Shown here: positions 1-7,938 of the stretch, piece after piece
Layout: every line of letters begins with the position of its first letter
How positions within the stretch are numbered: position 1 is the stretch's first letter
Assembly (NCBI GenBank): GCA_001899255.1
Contig: MKVX01000006.1
Span: 1 to 64,000, forward strand
From: Rhizobiales bacterium 62-47
GTDB lineage: Bacteria; Pseudomonadota; Alphaproteobacteria; Rhizobiales; Xanthobacteraceae
Direction of reading: 5' to 3'
Length of the DNA stretch: 64,000 nt
Program-made: the position numbers and the translations under genes
Notes under the pieces: generated by a model
Told to the model about the DNA's origin: nothing
Seen by the model: the letters and a program-made list of their open reading frames with translations, nothing else
The model's database searches: none

Positions 1-32
1 CCCTTGAAAACCGCGGCTACCAGCAAACGACT

Positions 33-88
33 CCGCATAATCCCGCGCTACGCATAATCGACCTTATGCGGTGCACCGCATAATGTCG
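33..88. repeat. Repeated CGCATAAT octamer with a 20-bp perfect palindrome
   Basis: The octamer CGCATAAT occurs directly at 34-41, 51-58 and 77-84 and in inverted form at about 64-70. Positions 64-83 form a perfect 20-bp palindrome centred on GTGCAC, and 59-88 form a 30-bp inverted repeat with one mismatched pair. No gene is visible in 1-183. The array is too short and irregular for CRISPR. It could be a protein-binding or recombination site, or the edge of an element lying outside the window. Function unknown. Confidence 0.55.
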
Positions 89-183
89 AGTTCGACGCGG
101 CGTGCCGGCAACTCCGGGTTCGCTCCGTCTGACGTCTGAACGACAACGACGAAACGCGGCTCTCTTGAGAAGAGGCGCTTCCG

Positions 184-1524
184 TCACTCTTCATGTTGCA
201 TGTGATGCTGGCGGATGCGCCGTACCGTCAGCCAGATCGACAATGCCGCGACCGGAATGAACGAGGCGATCATGTAAGCCGGATCGAACGGCAGCAGATG
301 GGCTTCGTGAACCGCCTTGGCGACATAGCCGAACAATCCGACCACGTAATACGTTATCGCCGCCACCGACAGGCCTTCGACCGTGGTCTGCAGGCGCAAC
401 TGCATGCGCGTGCGCGCATTCATCGATTTCAGCAGTTCCTGGTTCTGCTTCTCCAGTTCGACATTGACGCGGGTGCGCAGCAAATCCGCGGCGCGCGACA
501 ACTTGAGCGAGAGCGCGGCCTGCCGCGATTCGATGGTCGCGCAGGTGCGCATCGCCGGGGTCATCCGGCGCGCGAGAAACGACGTCCATGTCGAGATGCC
601 GGGCGTTTTGCGCTCGCCGATAGTCTGCAGGCGTTGGCGCATAATCTCGTGATAGGCGCGCGTCGCTCCGAAGCGGTAGACGCTGGCGGCTGCACCTGCT
701 TCGAGATCGGCAGCGAGACCTGTCAGTTCATCGAGCAGGTGATGGTTGCTGGCCAGATCGTTGGCCTTGCGCATCGCGTTGGTGACTTCCGCCAGCCGCC
801 GCTCGATCTTGGCAATCGACGGTGACAGCCGCTGTGCTTCGGGCAACGCCAGCAATGCCAGCGTGCGATAGGTCTCGACCTCAAGGATGCGCTGGACCAG
901 TGCGCCGGCGCGTTCACGATCCAGGCCGCCGTCGACGACGAGGATGCGGACGAAGCCGGAGTCGTCGATGCGGAAGTCCGTCGCATAGGTTGCCCGGCCG
1001 TCAGCGTTCTCGGCGATCGCCAAGCTCGGCCGGTGAAAATGCGGTTCGATCGCGAGCGGCGGTTCGGTTTGCGGCAGGATGTGAAGATCAACCGCAACCA
1101 GCAGCGGTCCTGGCGGCGGCAACATCTGTAGCTGCGATTGCAGCGCGCCAGCTTCCGGCGAGAACGGCGCGTCGCCGGCTTGAGCGACGATGTCCCAGGT
1201 ATAAGTGGTAAACTCCGAATGCTGCTCCCAGCGCAACGATGCGGTGCCGAGCTGGATGCGGAAATGTTTTTCGGAAGGCTGGGGTCCCGGATTACCTTGC
1301 CGAGCGCAGAAATCGGCCAGCCGCTGGCGGTCTTCCCGGGCGCTGACCTCATCGGTCAGAAAGCCGAAATGCAGAATTCGCTTGGGGGTGGCCAGCGGTG
1401 CGAAGGGGCGGGCGTGGACTTCGTTGAGGATCGCGGCACGGAGCGGATGCGCGACCAGGTCAAGCGGAGTTGCTTTGCCTGGCTCGGTATCCGGCCTTTC
1501 GATATTTGGCCTGCTGTCGCTCAC
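184..1524 (-). CDS. DUF3422 family membrane protein
   Basis: A 446-residue protein of the DUF3422 family, whose biochemical role is unknown. The N-terminal part carries the family-typical HPLRAAILNEVHARPF stretch near residues 26-41, which is the main basis for recognition. The middle is largely soluble and helical. The C-terminus has two hydrophobic segments (about 385-405 and 415-435) and ends in a basic, His-rich tail, so the protein is probably anchored in the inner membrane by its C-terminus. Length fits the family. It is transcribed on the same strand as the downstream-numbered small-gene operon but is separated from it by 137 bp, so it is probably its own unit. Confidence 0.88.
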   Translation of the reverse strand: MSDSRPNIERPDTEPGKATPLDLVAHPLRAAILNEVHARPFAPLATPKRILHFGFLTDEVSAREDRQRLADFCARQGNPGPQPSEKHFRIQLGTASLRWEQHSEFTTYTWDIVAQAGDAPFSPEAGALQSQLQMLPPPGPLLVAVDLHILPQTEPPLAIEPHFHRPSLAIAENADGRATYATDFRIDDSGFVRILVVDGGLDRERAGALVQRILEVETYRTLALLALPEAQRLSPSIAKIERRLAEVTNAMRKANDLASNHHLLDELTGLAADLEAGAAASVYRFGATRAYHEIMRQRLQTIGERKTPGISTWTSFLARRMTPAMRTCATIESRQAALSLKLSRAADLLRTRVNVELEKQNQELLKSMNARTRMQLRLQTTVEGLSVAAITYYVVGLFGYVAKAVHEAHLLPFDPAYMIASFIPVAALSIWLTVRRIRQHHMQHEE

Positions 1525-1661
1525 GGTCGCCCATCCACCAGTCTCGCCACACTCTGGCGTTATCCGGTAAATGCCAATCCATCAAGCGCAATTGGGCCTC
1601 GAATCGAAGCCGGTTCGTGCTGCCATCGTGCGGGGCAGGCTCGCCAAACGAGTCAGCAGTC

Positions 1662-1919
1662 CTATGGTCGTTTTGCGATATGTATCGAGGAGCGCTGCAG
1701 AATATGCCCGGAGGTATCGACACTGAGCCGGGCGCGGCGGCCACCATAGAAGAAGCTGAGTCGATACTGACCCTGATGCGTATCGATGCCGCGTTCGCAG
1801 ACGCTGGTGATCGCGTTTTGCCGCATCAGTTCGGACACTTCCGCGGGCGGGACGCGTAGCAATTCGCCGACCAGAACGGCATCGACCACGATATCGCTGC
1901 CGGTGATCTCAATCTGCAT
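1662..1919 (-). CDS. DUF6522-like small protein
   Basis: An 85-residue soluble protein resembling the small DUF6522 family (N-terminus MQIEITGSDIVVDAVLVGEL, a C-terminal beta-rich stretch RYRLSFFYGG-like followed by SVDTSGHIL). No catalytic motif or membrane segment is visible. Its start overlaps the end of the DUF1971 cupin gene by 11 bp, so the two are translationally coupled. It is the last gene of the minus-strand operon that begins near 5156. Function is unknown; small proteins of this type are often found beside DUF2249 and nitrogen-oxide genes, which is context rather than proof. Confidence 0.7.
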   Translation of the reverse strand: MQIEITGSDIVVDAVLVGELLRVPPAEVSELMRQNAITSVCERGIDTHQGQYRLSFFYGGRRARLSVDTSGHILQRSSIHIAKRP

Positions 1920-2217
1920 GGGCGGGGTCTTTGCGATAGAATTCGACGAACATGCGCCCCGGTGTAATAAATTCGACCCGATGCGGCACCTCGGCTTCGA
2001 TCACGACGGTGTCGCCTGCATTGAGGACGCGCTCGCCATCGTGCGGCGGCTCGAGGCGAAAGCGCAAGTTGCCTTCGAGCAGGTGCAGCAGCCCCCAGGT
2101 GCCGGCCTTGGTGCTATGCGCCGACTGCAGCTTCGCCGGCAGGTTGTCGGAATGGAAGTCTGGCGATCTGCCGTAAGCGACGAAACCTTCGGGCATGCGG
2201 GCGGGAATGGTGGACAT
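1909..2217 (-). CDS. DUF1971 (TehB-type) cupin protein
   Basis: A 102-residue single-domain cupin. The pattern of a small beta barrel with LLHLLEGNLRFRL, then AGDTVVIEAEVPHRVEF and a final VEFYR matches DUF1971, the domain also fused to or found near tellurite-resistance TehB proteins. The His in EVPHRV is a candidate metal ligand. It is predicted cytoplasmic (no signal peptide). The gene lies 12 bp after the 79-residue unknown and overlaps the DUF6522 gene, so it belongs to the same operon. The substrate is unknown. Confidence 0.8.
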   Translation of the reverse strand: MSTIPARMPEGFVAYGRSPDFHSDNLPAKLQSAHSTKAGTWGLLHLLEGNLRFRLEPPHDGERVLNAGDTVVIEAEVPHRVEFITPGRMFVEFYRKDPAHAD

Positions 2218-2229
2218 GGACAGGCTCTC

Positions 2230-2469
2230 TTATGTTGGTGATGTATCGGCGACGTGCTTGATCATCTTGTGCAGGAATACATTCAGGCGCTGCCAGGCGA
2301 CCGGATCGGATGTCCGCACCACCGCGCAGGCTTGACCGGCGAGCCGGCAGGCCAGATCCGCCTGCCCGGCGGTGGCCAGGGCGCCAAGTCCCGTGACGAG
2401 AATTTGCGTCAGCGCGACGGTGTCTTGCGTTTCGGCTGGCGCCGCGGCGTTGGTCGAGCCTGCCGTCAT
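2230..2469 (-). CDS. Hypothetical 79-residue operon protein
   Basis: A small Ala-rich protein that I do not recognise. It starts MTAGSTNAAAPAETQ, is helical in the middle (LATAGQADLACRLAGQA) and has two cysteines near residues 41 and 48. The ATG overlaps the stop of the MIP18-like gene by 4 bp (2466-2469), which is strong evidence that it is a real, coupled gene. A longer reading frame extends upstream but that part is a shadow of the MIP18 gene. No signal peptide or membrane segment. Function unknown. Confidence 0.6.
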   Translation of the reverse strand: MTAGSTNAAAPAETQDTVALTQILVTGLGALATAGQADLACRLAGQACAVVRTSDPVAWQRLNVFLHKMIKHVADTSPT

Positions 2470-2786
2470 CCGATACCGAGGTGTTGCTTGGCGTCCGGCG
2501 TCATCATGTCCGGCGTCCAGGGTGGATCGTAGGTCAATGCCACATCGACGAACTCGACCGCCGGCACCGACCATGCGGCGTCCCGTGAACCGGATTTGAG
2601 ATAGTCGGTCGCAGGGCAGCCGCGTGTCGTGGTTGTCATGGCGATGCGCACGACTCCGCCGTCTTCCACCGCGACATCGTAAACCAGTCCGAGATCGACG
2701 ATGTTGTAGCCGAGTTCTGGATCGATCACCATGCGCAACGCTTCGCGGATGCGCCCGGAGAATTCGGTGGCCTCCTCGTCGGTCAT
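2466..2786 (-). CDS. MIP18/PaaD-like (DUF59) metal-sulfur cluster assembly factor
   Basis: A 106-residue protein with the DUF59/MIP18 fold signature: IREALRMVIDPELGYNIVDL near residues 12-31, then a Gly-Val beta strand and the TTTRGCPATDYL motif containing the conserved Cys near residue 57. Members (SufT, PaaD, MIP18) help mature Fe-S proteins or multicomponent oxygenases. Both ends overlap neighbours by 4 bp (tandem DUF2249 gene upstream, unknown gene downstream). In this context it probably serves a metalloprotein encoded in or controlled with the operon rather than a phenylacetate oxygenase, since no paa genes are present. Confidence 0.85.
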   Translation of the reverse strand: MTDEEATEFSGRIREALRMVIDPELGYNIVDLGLVYDVAVEDGGVVRIAMTTTTRGCPATDYLKSGSRDAAWSVPAVEFVDVALTYDPPWTPDMMTPDAKQHLGIG

Positions 2787-3322
2787 GCGGCTGCTCCCTG
2801 CGCGCCACCGATCCGCACCAGAATTTTATAGGTCTTGCCGTCGGTTTCGAAGCCGCCGCGCCAGCCGTGGCCGCGCTTGGCCAATTCCGGCAGCAGGAAT
2901 AGCGGTTCGCGGCACAGCAATGCCGACAACACCTCGCCGTTATTCATCGATTCCGTGGCCGCCAGAATGCGCACCATCGGCTCGGGAGGATCGAGATCGC
3001 GATTGTCGAGATGTTGCACCGGCTCCGGCCAGTTGGATTGATCCGGTGTCGCGGTCGTTGGCGTTTCCTGTGGTGCGGGCGCCGCCTGCTCCGGTGCGGA
3101 AGGTGAGAACAGCACTTCCCAGTCGCCGCCATCGAGCTCCTTGGCGACGTAACTGAAACCCTTCGAGCCCAGCACGTGAAACAGCGGCGTCGGTTTGAAT
3201 GTTGCCAACAGCCGCAGGCCTTCGCCGGGTTTCAGCGTGCCGATTGCCTGCATGATCTCGCCGAAAGGCTCGCCGCCGGCGCGCAGCGTGGGGCGAACGT
3301 CGACATCCACGAATGTTGTCAT
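2783..3322 (-). CDS. Tandem DUF2249 domain protein
   Basis: A 179-residue protein with two DUF2249 (SirA/TusA-fold-like) domains: residues about 1-75 (TTFVDVDVRPTLRAGGEPF ... LRLLATFKPTPLFHVLGSKG) and about 110-178 (LDNRDLDPPEPMVRIL ... PLFLLPELAKRGHGW), joined by a Pro/Ala-rich linker. The ATG at 3322 was chosen because GAAGGAG lies about six bases upstream; a longer frame to 3418 exists but has no Shine-Dalgarno sequence and would add a Cys/Pro-rich tail. It sits 13 bp after the membrane protein gene and overlaps the MIP18-like gene. DUF2249 proteins are often linked to nitrogen-oxide or hemerythrin-type genes; exact role unknown. Confidence 0.8.
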   Translation of the reverse strand: MTTFVDVDVRPTLRAGGEPFGEIMQAIGTLKPGEGLRLLATFKPTPLFHVLGSKGFSYVAKELDGGDWEVLFSPSAPEQAAPAPQETPTTATPDQSNWPEPVQHLDNRDLDPPEPMVRILAATESMNNGEVLSALLCREPLFLLPELAKRGHGWRGGFETDGKTYKILVRIGGAQGAAA

Positions 3323-3335
3323 AGCCATCTCCTTC

Positions 3336-4691
3336 TCAGGTTGGTTGCACCCAGCAATAGAGCAGGTGCGGAGGGCGCACGCCTTTGGGCAGGCGCAAGG
3401 TGGGTTGCACGTTGGCAAGCCGCCGGGTGCGCAGAAGTTGCTTGATGATGCCGACCGTCGCGAGCAGCATCACGCCGGCGCTCAGCCTGAAGGGCAGCGG
3501 CGCGCCGAGCATCAGGCTGGCGGCGGCACACCAGACGGCGACCGTGAACAGAACGAACCATTTGTTGGCACGGTTCTCGACGACGAGATCCTGCACGCGC
3601 GGCGTTGGCGTCTTGCCGAGCACCGGACCGTAGCATTCGAGCCAGGTCAGGAAGGCGACGATCTTGTAAAGCTTGGCGAGACCGAGATTGGTCAACCATC
3701 CGAAAGCGATGAGAAAGACCACCACGCCGACGTGCTTGCCGAAGACTCCGGCGATCAGAAGGCCGATGCTCACGACCAGAGTGGCCACCAGGTTGCCGAG
3801 CGCAACGCCGGCCATGCGGCTGTTCAATTCGATGACGCGCCGTTTGCGGGCGCGATAGAGATGCAGCACGTCGCGGCCATAGCATGCGATACCGGCCAGC
3901 CCCAAGATGCCGCCGGCGCTGACGATCATGATGACATTGCCAGAGGCGCACACCGCTGCGAAGCCGCCAAGGATGGCAACCCCCAGTGCCCCCGTGCCGC
4001 AGTAAAAGGCCGCGCGGGTCGTCGGCCCTTCGAGCTCGGGCGCCAGCATGAACATCGCCAGCAGCCGATAGCTGACGCCGATGGCGCTGAACGTCAGCCA
4101 GCCGCCGAGTCCGGCGATCACATGGATCGGCAGGCCGAGCGCCGTGACGTTGAGGAGATGCGGGACCGTCGCGATGCCTCCCAGCACCAGCGTAAAGATG
4201 ATGCCCAGGACGACGGTGGCGCCGAGGCTCAACAGGGCGACCACGACGAACCGCGCCGGCAATGGCAATGGCCGCGCGGCCCATAGCGTGCGTCCGAGAT
4301 TAAAGAGCGTGAGGCCGAAACCCGCTGCCAGCAGAGCGGCCGCGGCGACAAAGCAGGCCGGATGCGACGGCACGATGCCCGCGATCTGGAGGAAGCTCAG
4401 CAGTAGTGCGAACAATCCCGCCAGCAGGCAGCCCAAGGTCGGAAGCGGTAGCGTGTTGTTGTAAAGCGGGCGCGCGATCAATACCGGAACGAACTGAAAC
4501 AGCGCACCGCACATTAGCAGGCTGAGCCAGCCGATGGTTACGATGTGGACCAGAACCAGCGTTTCAGGCGCTTCGATCGGCGCTGCGGGATAGCCGAACC
4601 CGGCAACCATCAGGCATTCGGCGACAATCAGCGATATCAGCGCCGCAACGAAATACGACATCGTCCAACGCGAAAGTGCGACGCCGGTCAC
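3336..4691 (-). CDS. Multi-pass membrane protein related to heme-copper oxidase subunit I / NnrS-like proteins
   Basis: A 451-residue integral membrane protein with about twelve hydrophobic segments. Conserved-looking histidines lie inside membrane helices, in LVHIVTIGWLSLLMCGALFQ (near residue 49) and GLPIHVIAGLGGWLTFSAIG (near residue 195), which resemble the haem-ligand helices of proteins distantly related to CcoN/NorB. It lacks enough of the catalytic core for me to call it an oxidase. It lies between two DUF2249 genes in one operon, which supports a role in redox or nitric-oxide physiology. Substrate and cofactor are inference. Confidence 0.65.
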   Translation of the reverse strand: MTGVALSRWTMSYFVAALISLIVAECLMVAGFGYPAAPIEAPETLVLVHIVTIGWLSLLMCGALFQFVPVLIARPLYNNTLPLPTLGCLLAGLFALLLSFLQIAGIVPSHPACFVAAAALLAAGFGLTLFNLGRTLWAARPLPLPARFVVVALLSLGATVVLGIIFTLVLGGIATVPHLLNVTALGLPIHVIAGLGGWLTFSAIGVSYRLLAMFMLAPELEGPTTRAAFYCGTGALGVAILGGFAAVCASGNVIMIVSAGGILGLAGIACYGRDVLHLYRARKRRVIELNSRMAGVALGNLVATLVVSIGLLIAGVFGKHVGVVVFLIAFGWLTNLGLAKLYKIVAFLTWLECYGPVLGKTPTPRVQDLVVENRANKWFVLFTVAVWCAAASLMLGAPLPFRLSAGVMLLATVGIIKQLLRTRRLANVQPTLRLPKGVRPPHLLYCWVQPT

Positions 4692-4707
4692 GGCGGCAAT
4701 CCTTTCA

Positions 4708-4743
4708 GAAAAGGGGTGCGCCGGCTGAACGACCAGCCGGCGC
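4708..4743 (-). terminator. GC-rich hairpin between the DUF2249 gene and the membrane protein gene
   Basis: A perfect 10-bp stem (4718-4727 with 4734-4743, six-base loop) is followed on the minus strand by ACCCCTTTTCTG. It lies only about 17 bp before the start codon of the membrane protein gene. It may be a weak terminator or attenuator that lets the first DUF2249 gene be expressed more strongly than the rest. Confidence 0.4.
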
Positions 4744-4786
4744 TATCAACGGGCCTCAGCCATCTGCGGCTGGCTTCCACCCGTTG

Positions 4787-4804
4787 TTGTTCTGTCAAGA
4801 ACAA
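4787..4804. promoter_or_regulatory. 18-bp palindrome, putative operator
   Basis: TTGTTCT and AGAACAA form a 7-bp inverted repeat around GTCA, in the 207-bp spacer between the two operon parts. It does not fit the FNR/NnrR spacing (TTG-N8-CAA). It could be the binding site of a dimeric regulator acting on the membrane protein gene; the regulator is not identified. Confidence 0.35.
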
Positions 4805-4898
4805 GGCTTGTCTTTCGGCGGATTTGCCTGCGACAGGCCGGGAATTGGTAATTGTTCGAAGTTGAAAACCGCCCCTTCATTCGTGGGGCTGGTCTAGC

Positions 4899-5156
4899 TT
4901 ACGCAGCCTTCGGCAGCTTGCCGATTTCGACGCGCCAGACTGCCGGACCCTTCTCGAGGTAGGTCCAGGAGAACTGGTTCGGGTGTTCGGCTTCGAGCTG
5001 GTAGTAAAGCGGCTTGGGGTCATGGTCGTTGATAAGAACGAACGAACCGCCCGGCGCCAACTCGCCGACGAGCTGGAAGATTTTTGCATGCCGTTGCGCC
5101 GGAATCAGGCTGCGGACATCGATCTGCTGTACGGCCGTGCCTTCTAGCTGAGACAT
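4899..5156 (-). CDS. Single-domain DUF2249 protein
   Basis: An 85-residue cytoplasmic protein that is one DUF2249 domain: VQQIDVRSLIPAQRHAKIF, then LAPGGSFVLINDHDPKPLYY near residues 33-52, a Trp/Tyr segment (FSWTYLEKGPAVWRVEIGK) and a short tail. The Asp-His-Asp-Pro-Lys-Pro motif is the typical family core. It is the first gene of the minus-strand cluster, 207 bp upstream of the membrane protein gene. The 228-bp region upstream (5157-5384) is AT-rich near 5260-5290 and probably holds the promoter. Function unknown; the family co-occurs with anaerobic and NO-response genes. Confidence 0.82.
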   Translation of the reverse strand: MSQLEGTAVQQIDVRSLIPAQRHAKIFQLVGELAPGGSFVLINDHDPKPLYYQLEAEHPNQFSWTYLEKGPAVWRVEIGKLPKAA

Positions 5157-5384
5157 AATAACTCCTACGGTTGCGCATGGTGTTCAGCGGCAGGATCGCA
5201 ACCAGTTTCCCGTCCGATTGGAATGTTCAGCGAGGGTGCCTCGCATGCCGGTAACTTCCTTTATCAAAGATATATTGTCAATACATGTTTATAGCCATCG
5301 TTAAACGAGGGGTTTTTGGCGGCTTGTCGAAGGGCGAAGTCCAGCGGAAGGGCTGTGTTGGCAAGCCGCGCGGCGCGCGCCGGA

Positions 5385-6587
5385 TCAGGCTATCGGCATC
5401 CCGAGCCCGTTGCCGCCATAAAGCCAGGCCAGGTGATTGTAGTAATCTTCGGAACTCTTGGCGCGCATGATGGCGTTGCGCGCCAACGCGTGCGCGCCCG
5501 CCGGATGATAGATGTGCTCGCCGATGGCGCGCGATTGCAGTTGTACCGTCGCAGTGCGCGCCACACGCTGCAAGCGATAGCGTTCGAGCGCCTGCGCATA
5601 ATCTTGCGGATACGCATCGAGCATATGCGAGAGACACACCGCATCTTCGAGTGCCATGCAGGCGCCTTGCGCGAAGTATTGCATCATCGGATGCGCGGCA
5701 TCGCCAAGCAAGACGACGCGGCCGTCGGTCCAGGTCTCGACCGGATCGCGGTCGCATAGTACCCACAGGCGCCAGTTCTTGCCGTGAAGAATGATGTTGC
5801 GGGCGCGCTCGTGGATATGTTCGAAGCCCTGCAACACTTCGCGCTCGTCGACGGGCTTGCCTGCTACCGGTTCGGGAGCATCGTTGTGATAGGTGACGAC
5901 GAGATTGAAGACTTTCCAGCCGGAAAGCGGATAGTGGACGATGTGACACTTCGGGCCCGCCCATAGCGTCGCAGCGTTCCAGCGCAAATCGTCGGGCATC
6001 TGCTCGGTCGGGATCACCGAGCGATAGGTGGTGTGACCGGACACGCGTGGAGCGCCGTCGCCGACGACACGCTTGCGAACATTCGACCATAGGCCATCGG
6101 CACCGACGAGCAGCGATCCGGTCATCTTATCGCCCGAGGCAAGGCGTGCGCGTACCGACGAACCATCCTGATCGTAATCGATCACCTCGCTGTTGACGCG
6201 AAGCTCCACCAGTTCATGCGCCTGGCAGGCTTTGAGGAATACGCCGTGCAGATCTCCGCGATGCACGACGGCGTAGGGATTGCCGAAGCGCGTGCGAAAT
6301 GCCTCGCGCAAATCGATATGGGTGATCTCTTCCGCGGTCAGCGCATCCATCAGGCGCAATTGATCGATGTAGACGGCCATGTTGCGCGCCGCTTCGCCGA
6401 CACCGAGGTAGTCGAAGGCATGAAAGGCGTTTGGCCCAAGCTGGATACCGGCGCCGATTTCGCCCAGCGCTGCGGCCTTTTCCAGGACGATGCTGCGGAT
6501 GCCCTTGTTCGCCAGCCCAAGCGCCGTGGCGAGGCCGCCGATGCCGCCGCCGGCGATCAGAACGGGCAGGGAAGGCGACTTGCGCAC
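5385..6587 (-). CDS. 3-hydroxybenzoate 6-hydroxylase (FAD monooxygenase)
   Basis: A 400-residue flavoprotein that should convert 3-hydroxybenzoate plus NADH and O2 to gentisate. The class A flavin monooxygenase motifs are all present: GGGIGG at about residues 13-18, GADG at 162-165, and GDAAHPMMQY at 295-304. Length matches known 3-hydroxybenzoate 6-hydroxylases, and the divergent neighbour is gentisate 1,2-dioxygenase, the next enzyme of the pathway, which favours this over salicylate hydroxylase. The promoter lies in the shared palindrome at 6698-6732. Later pathway genes (maleylpyruvate isomerase and hydrolase) are not in the window. Confidence 0.88.
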   Translation of the reverse strand: MRKSPSLPVLIAGGGIGGLATALGLANKGIRSIVLEKAAALGEIGAGIQLGPNAFHAFDYLGVGEAARNMAVYIDQLRLMDALTAEEITHIDLREAFRTRFGNPYAVVHRGDLHGVFLKACQAHELVELRVNSEVIDYDQDGSSVRARLASGDKMTGSLLVGADGLWSNVRKRVVGDGAPRVSGHTTYRSVIPTEQMPDDLRWNAATLWAGPKCHIVHYPLSGWKVFNLVVTYHNDAPEPVAGKPVDEREVLQGFEHIHERARNIILHGKNWRLWVLCDRDPVETWTDGRVVLLGDAAHPMMQYFAQGACMALEDAVCLSHMLDAYPQDYAQALERYRLQRVARTATVQLQSRAIGEHIYHPAGAHALARNAIMRAKSSEDYYNHLAWLYGGNGLGMPIA

Positions 6588-6697
6588 ACCTCGTCTCCAT
6601 ATGTGGCTTGCGGGCGATGCCGGCTGGGACGTCCCGGAATCGATGACCGGGTCGCGGGTGAAGGTTGTTCCGCTCGTCGGGCAGTCATTGCCGCATT

Positions 6698-6732
6698 ATT
6701 GACAGTATGCAGTTCGACAGTATGCTGTCAAT
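6698..6732. promoter_or_regulatory. Face-to-face divergent promoters inside a 35-bp operator
   Basis: ATTGACAG (6698-6705) and CTGTCAAT (6725-6732) form inverted ends, and GACAGTATGC is repeated directly at 6701-6710 and 6716-6725. On the plus strand this reads TTGACA-N16-TATGCT, and on the minus strand TTGACA-N16-CATACT. Each promoter's -35 box therefore lies over the other's -10. This should drive gentisate dioxygenase to the right and the hydroxylase to the left under one regulator, not encoded nearby. Confidence 0.6.
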
Positions 6733-6774
6733 TAAGAGCGCCCGGCGATAAGCCGTCACAACGGGAGGCCGACC

Positions 6775-7818
6775 GTGGATCACGCTGTCGAGAAGACACC
6801 AGAGCGCGAAGCCTTTTATCGCAAGATCGATGGGGAAAATCTGTCGGCGTTGTGGAACGTCATGGGAGACCTGATTACGCCGCACCCCAGGAGTCCGTGC
6901 CGACCGCATCTGTGGCGGTTCGATGCCATCCGCGATTTTATGCTCGAAGCGGGCAAGCTGATTACCGCCAAGGAGGCCGAGCGCCGCGTCCTTGTACTGG
7001 AAAATCCAGGTCTGCGCGGCCAGTCGAAGATCACGACATCATTGTATGCCGGCGTCCAACTGGTGATGCCGGGCGAGGTTGCGCCGGCGCACCGTCATAC
7101 GCAATCCGCATTGCGTTTCATTCTTGAGGGACGCGGAGCCTATACCGCGGTGGACGGCGAGCGCACGATGATGGAGCCGGGCGATTTCGTCATCACACCA
7201 TCGATGACCTGGCACGATCACGGCAATGAGACGTCCGATCCGATGTTCTGGCTGGATGGCCTCGACATCCCGATGGTGCAGTTCTTCGACGCCTCGTTCG
7301 CCGAAGGCCTCGGCGAAGACCAGCAACCGATCAGCCGCCCGCCGGGCGACAGTTATGCACGCTACGGGCATAACCTGTTGCCCGTCGACTTGAAGCGCGC
7401 GTCGCAGACATCGCCGGTGTTCAACTATCCCTACGCGCATACCCGGGAGGCGCTCGATGCCGCGCGGAAAGCGACGGAATGGGATGCCTGTCACGGGTTG
7501 AAGCTGCGTTACAGCAACCCGGCGACCGGCGACTTCGCGATGCCGACGATCGGCACCTTTGCTCAACTGCTGCCGAAAGGGTTCAAGACCGCACGCTATC
7601 GGTCCACCGACGCAACGGTATTCGCGCCGATCGAGGGACGCGGCCGCTCGCGCATCGGCGATCAGACGTTCGAATGGGGCCCGCGCGACGTCTTCGTGGT
7701 GCCGAGCTGGCACTGGGTGACGCATGAAGCCGATGAGGACGCGGTGCTGTTCAGCTTCTCGGATCGTCCGGTGCAGCAGAAGCTGGACCTGTTCCGCGAG
7801 GATCGCGGAAACGCCTGA
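6775..7818 (+). CDS. gtdA: Gentisate 1,2-dioxygenase
   Basis: A 347-residue bicupin Fe(II) ring-cleavage dioxygenase that opens gentisate to maleylpyruvate. The N-terminal cupin has GEVAPAHRHTQSALRFILEG with the metal-binding His pair (about residues 100-119) and the later TWHDHGNE; the second cupin is in the C-terminal third (VFAPIEGRGRSRIGDQTFEW ... PSWHWVTHEA). It starts at GTG 6775, preceded by GGGAGG. Length and motifs are typical. It is divergent from the 3-hydroxybenzoate 6-hydroxylase, so the two give a two-step 3-hydroxybenzoate to maleylpyruvate route. Confidence 0.93.
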   Translation: MDHAVEKTPEREAFYRKIDGENLSALWNVMGDLITPHPRSPCRPHLWRFDAIRDFMLEAGKLITAKEAERRVLVLENPGLRGQSKITTSLYAGVQLVMPGEVAPAHRHTQSALRFILEGRGAYTAVDGERTMMEPGDFVITPSMTWHDHGNETSDPMFWLDGLDIPMVQFFDASFAEGLGEDQQPISRPPGDSYARYGHNLLPVDLKRASQTSPVFNYPYAHTREALDAARKATEWDACHGLKLRYSNPATGDFAMPTIGTFAQLLPKGFKTARYRSTDATVFAPIEGRGRSRIGDQTFEWGPRDVFVVPSWHWVTHEADEDAVLFSFSDRPVQQKLDLFREDRGNA

Positions 7819-7882
7819 GGCATTGGTTCGCAACCCGATCCAGCGCGTGAGCGGCCACCTTCATTGCGATGACGGAATCCAC

Positions 7883-7914
7883 AAAAAGAAACGGCGCGCT
7901 TTGCGGCGCGCCGT
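7883..7914 (-). terminator. Rho-independent terminator of the molybdenum hydroxylase operon
   Basis: A perfect 9-bp stem (7891-7899 with 7906-7914, six-base loop) is followed on the minus strand by TTCTTTTT. It lies just downstream of the FAD-subunit gene ending at 7939. It may also slow plus-strand transcripts from the gentisate dioxygenase gene, but there is no T tract in that direction. Confidence 0.75.
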
Positions 7915-7938
7915 AGTGGTCCTCTGCGGGAGAGAACG

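Noticed and set aside
33-88. CRISPR-like array
   Set aside because: Repeat unit is only eight bases, spacing is irregular, and no cas genes are present.
5260-5290. Possible FNR/NnrR box upstream of the DUF2249 gene
   Set aside because: TTGAC is present but the second half does not match ATCAA at the right spacing.
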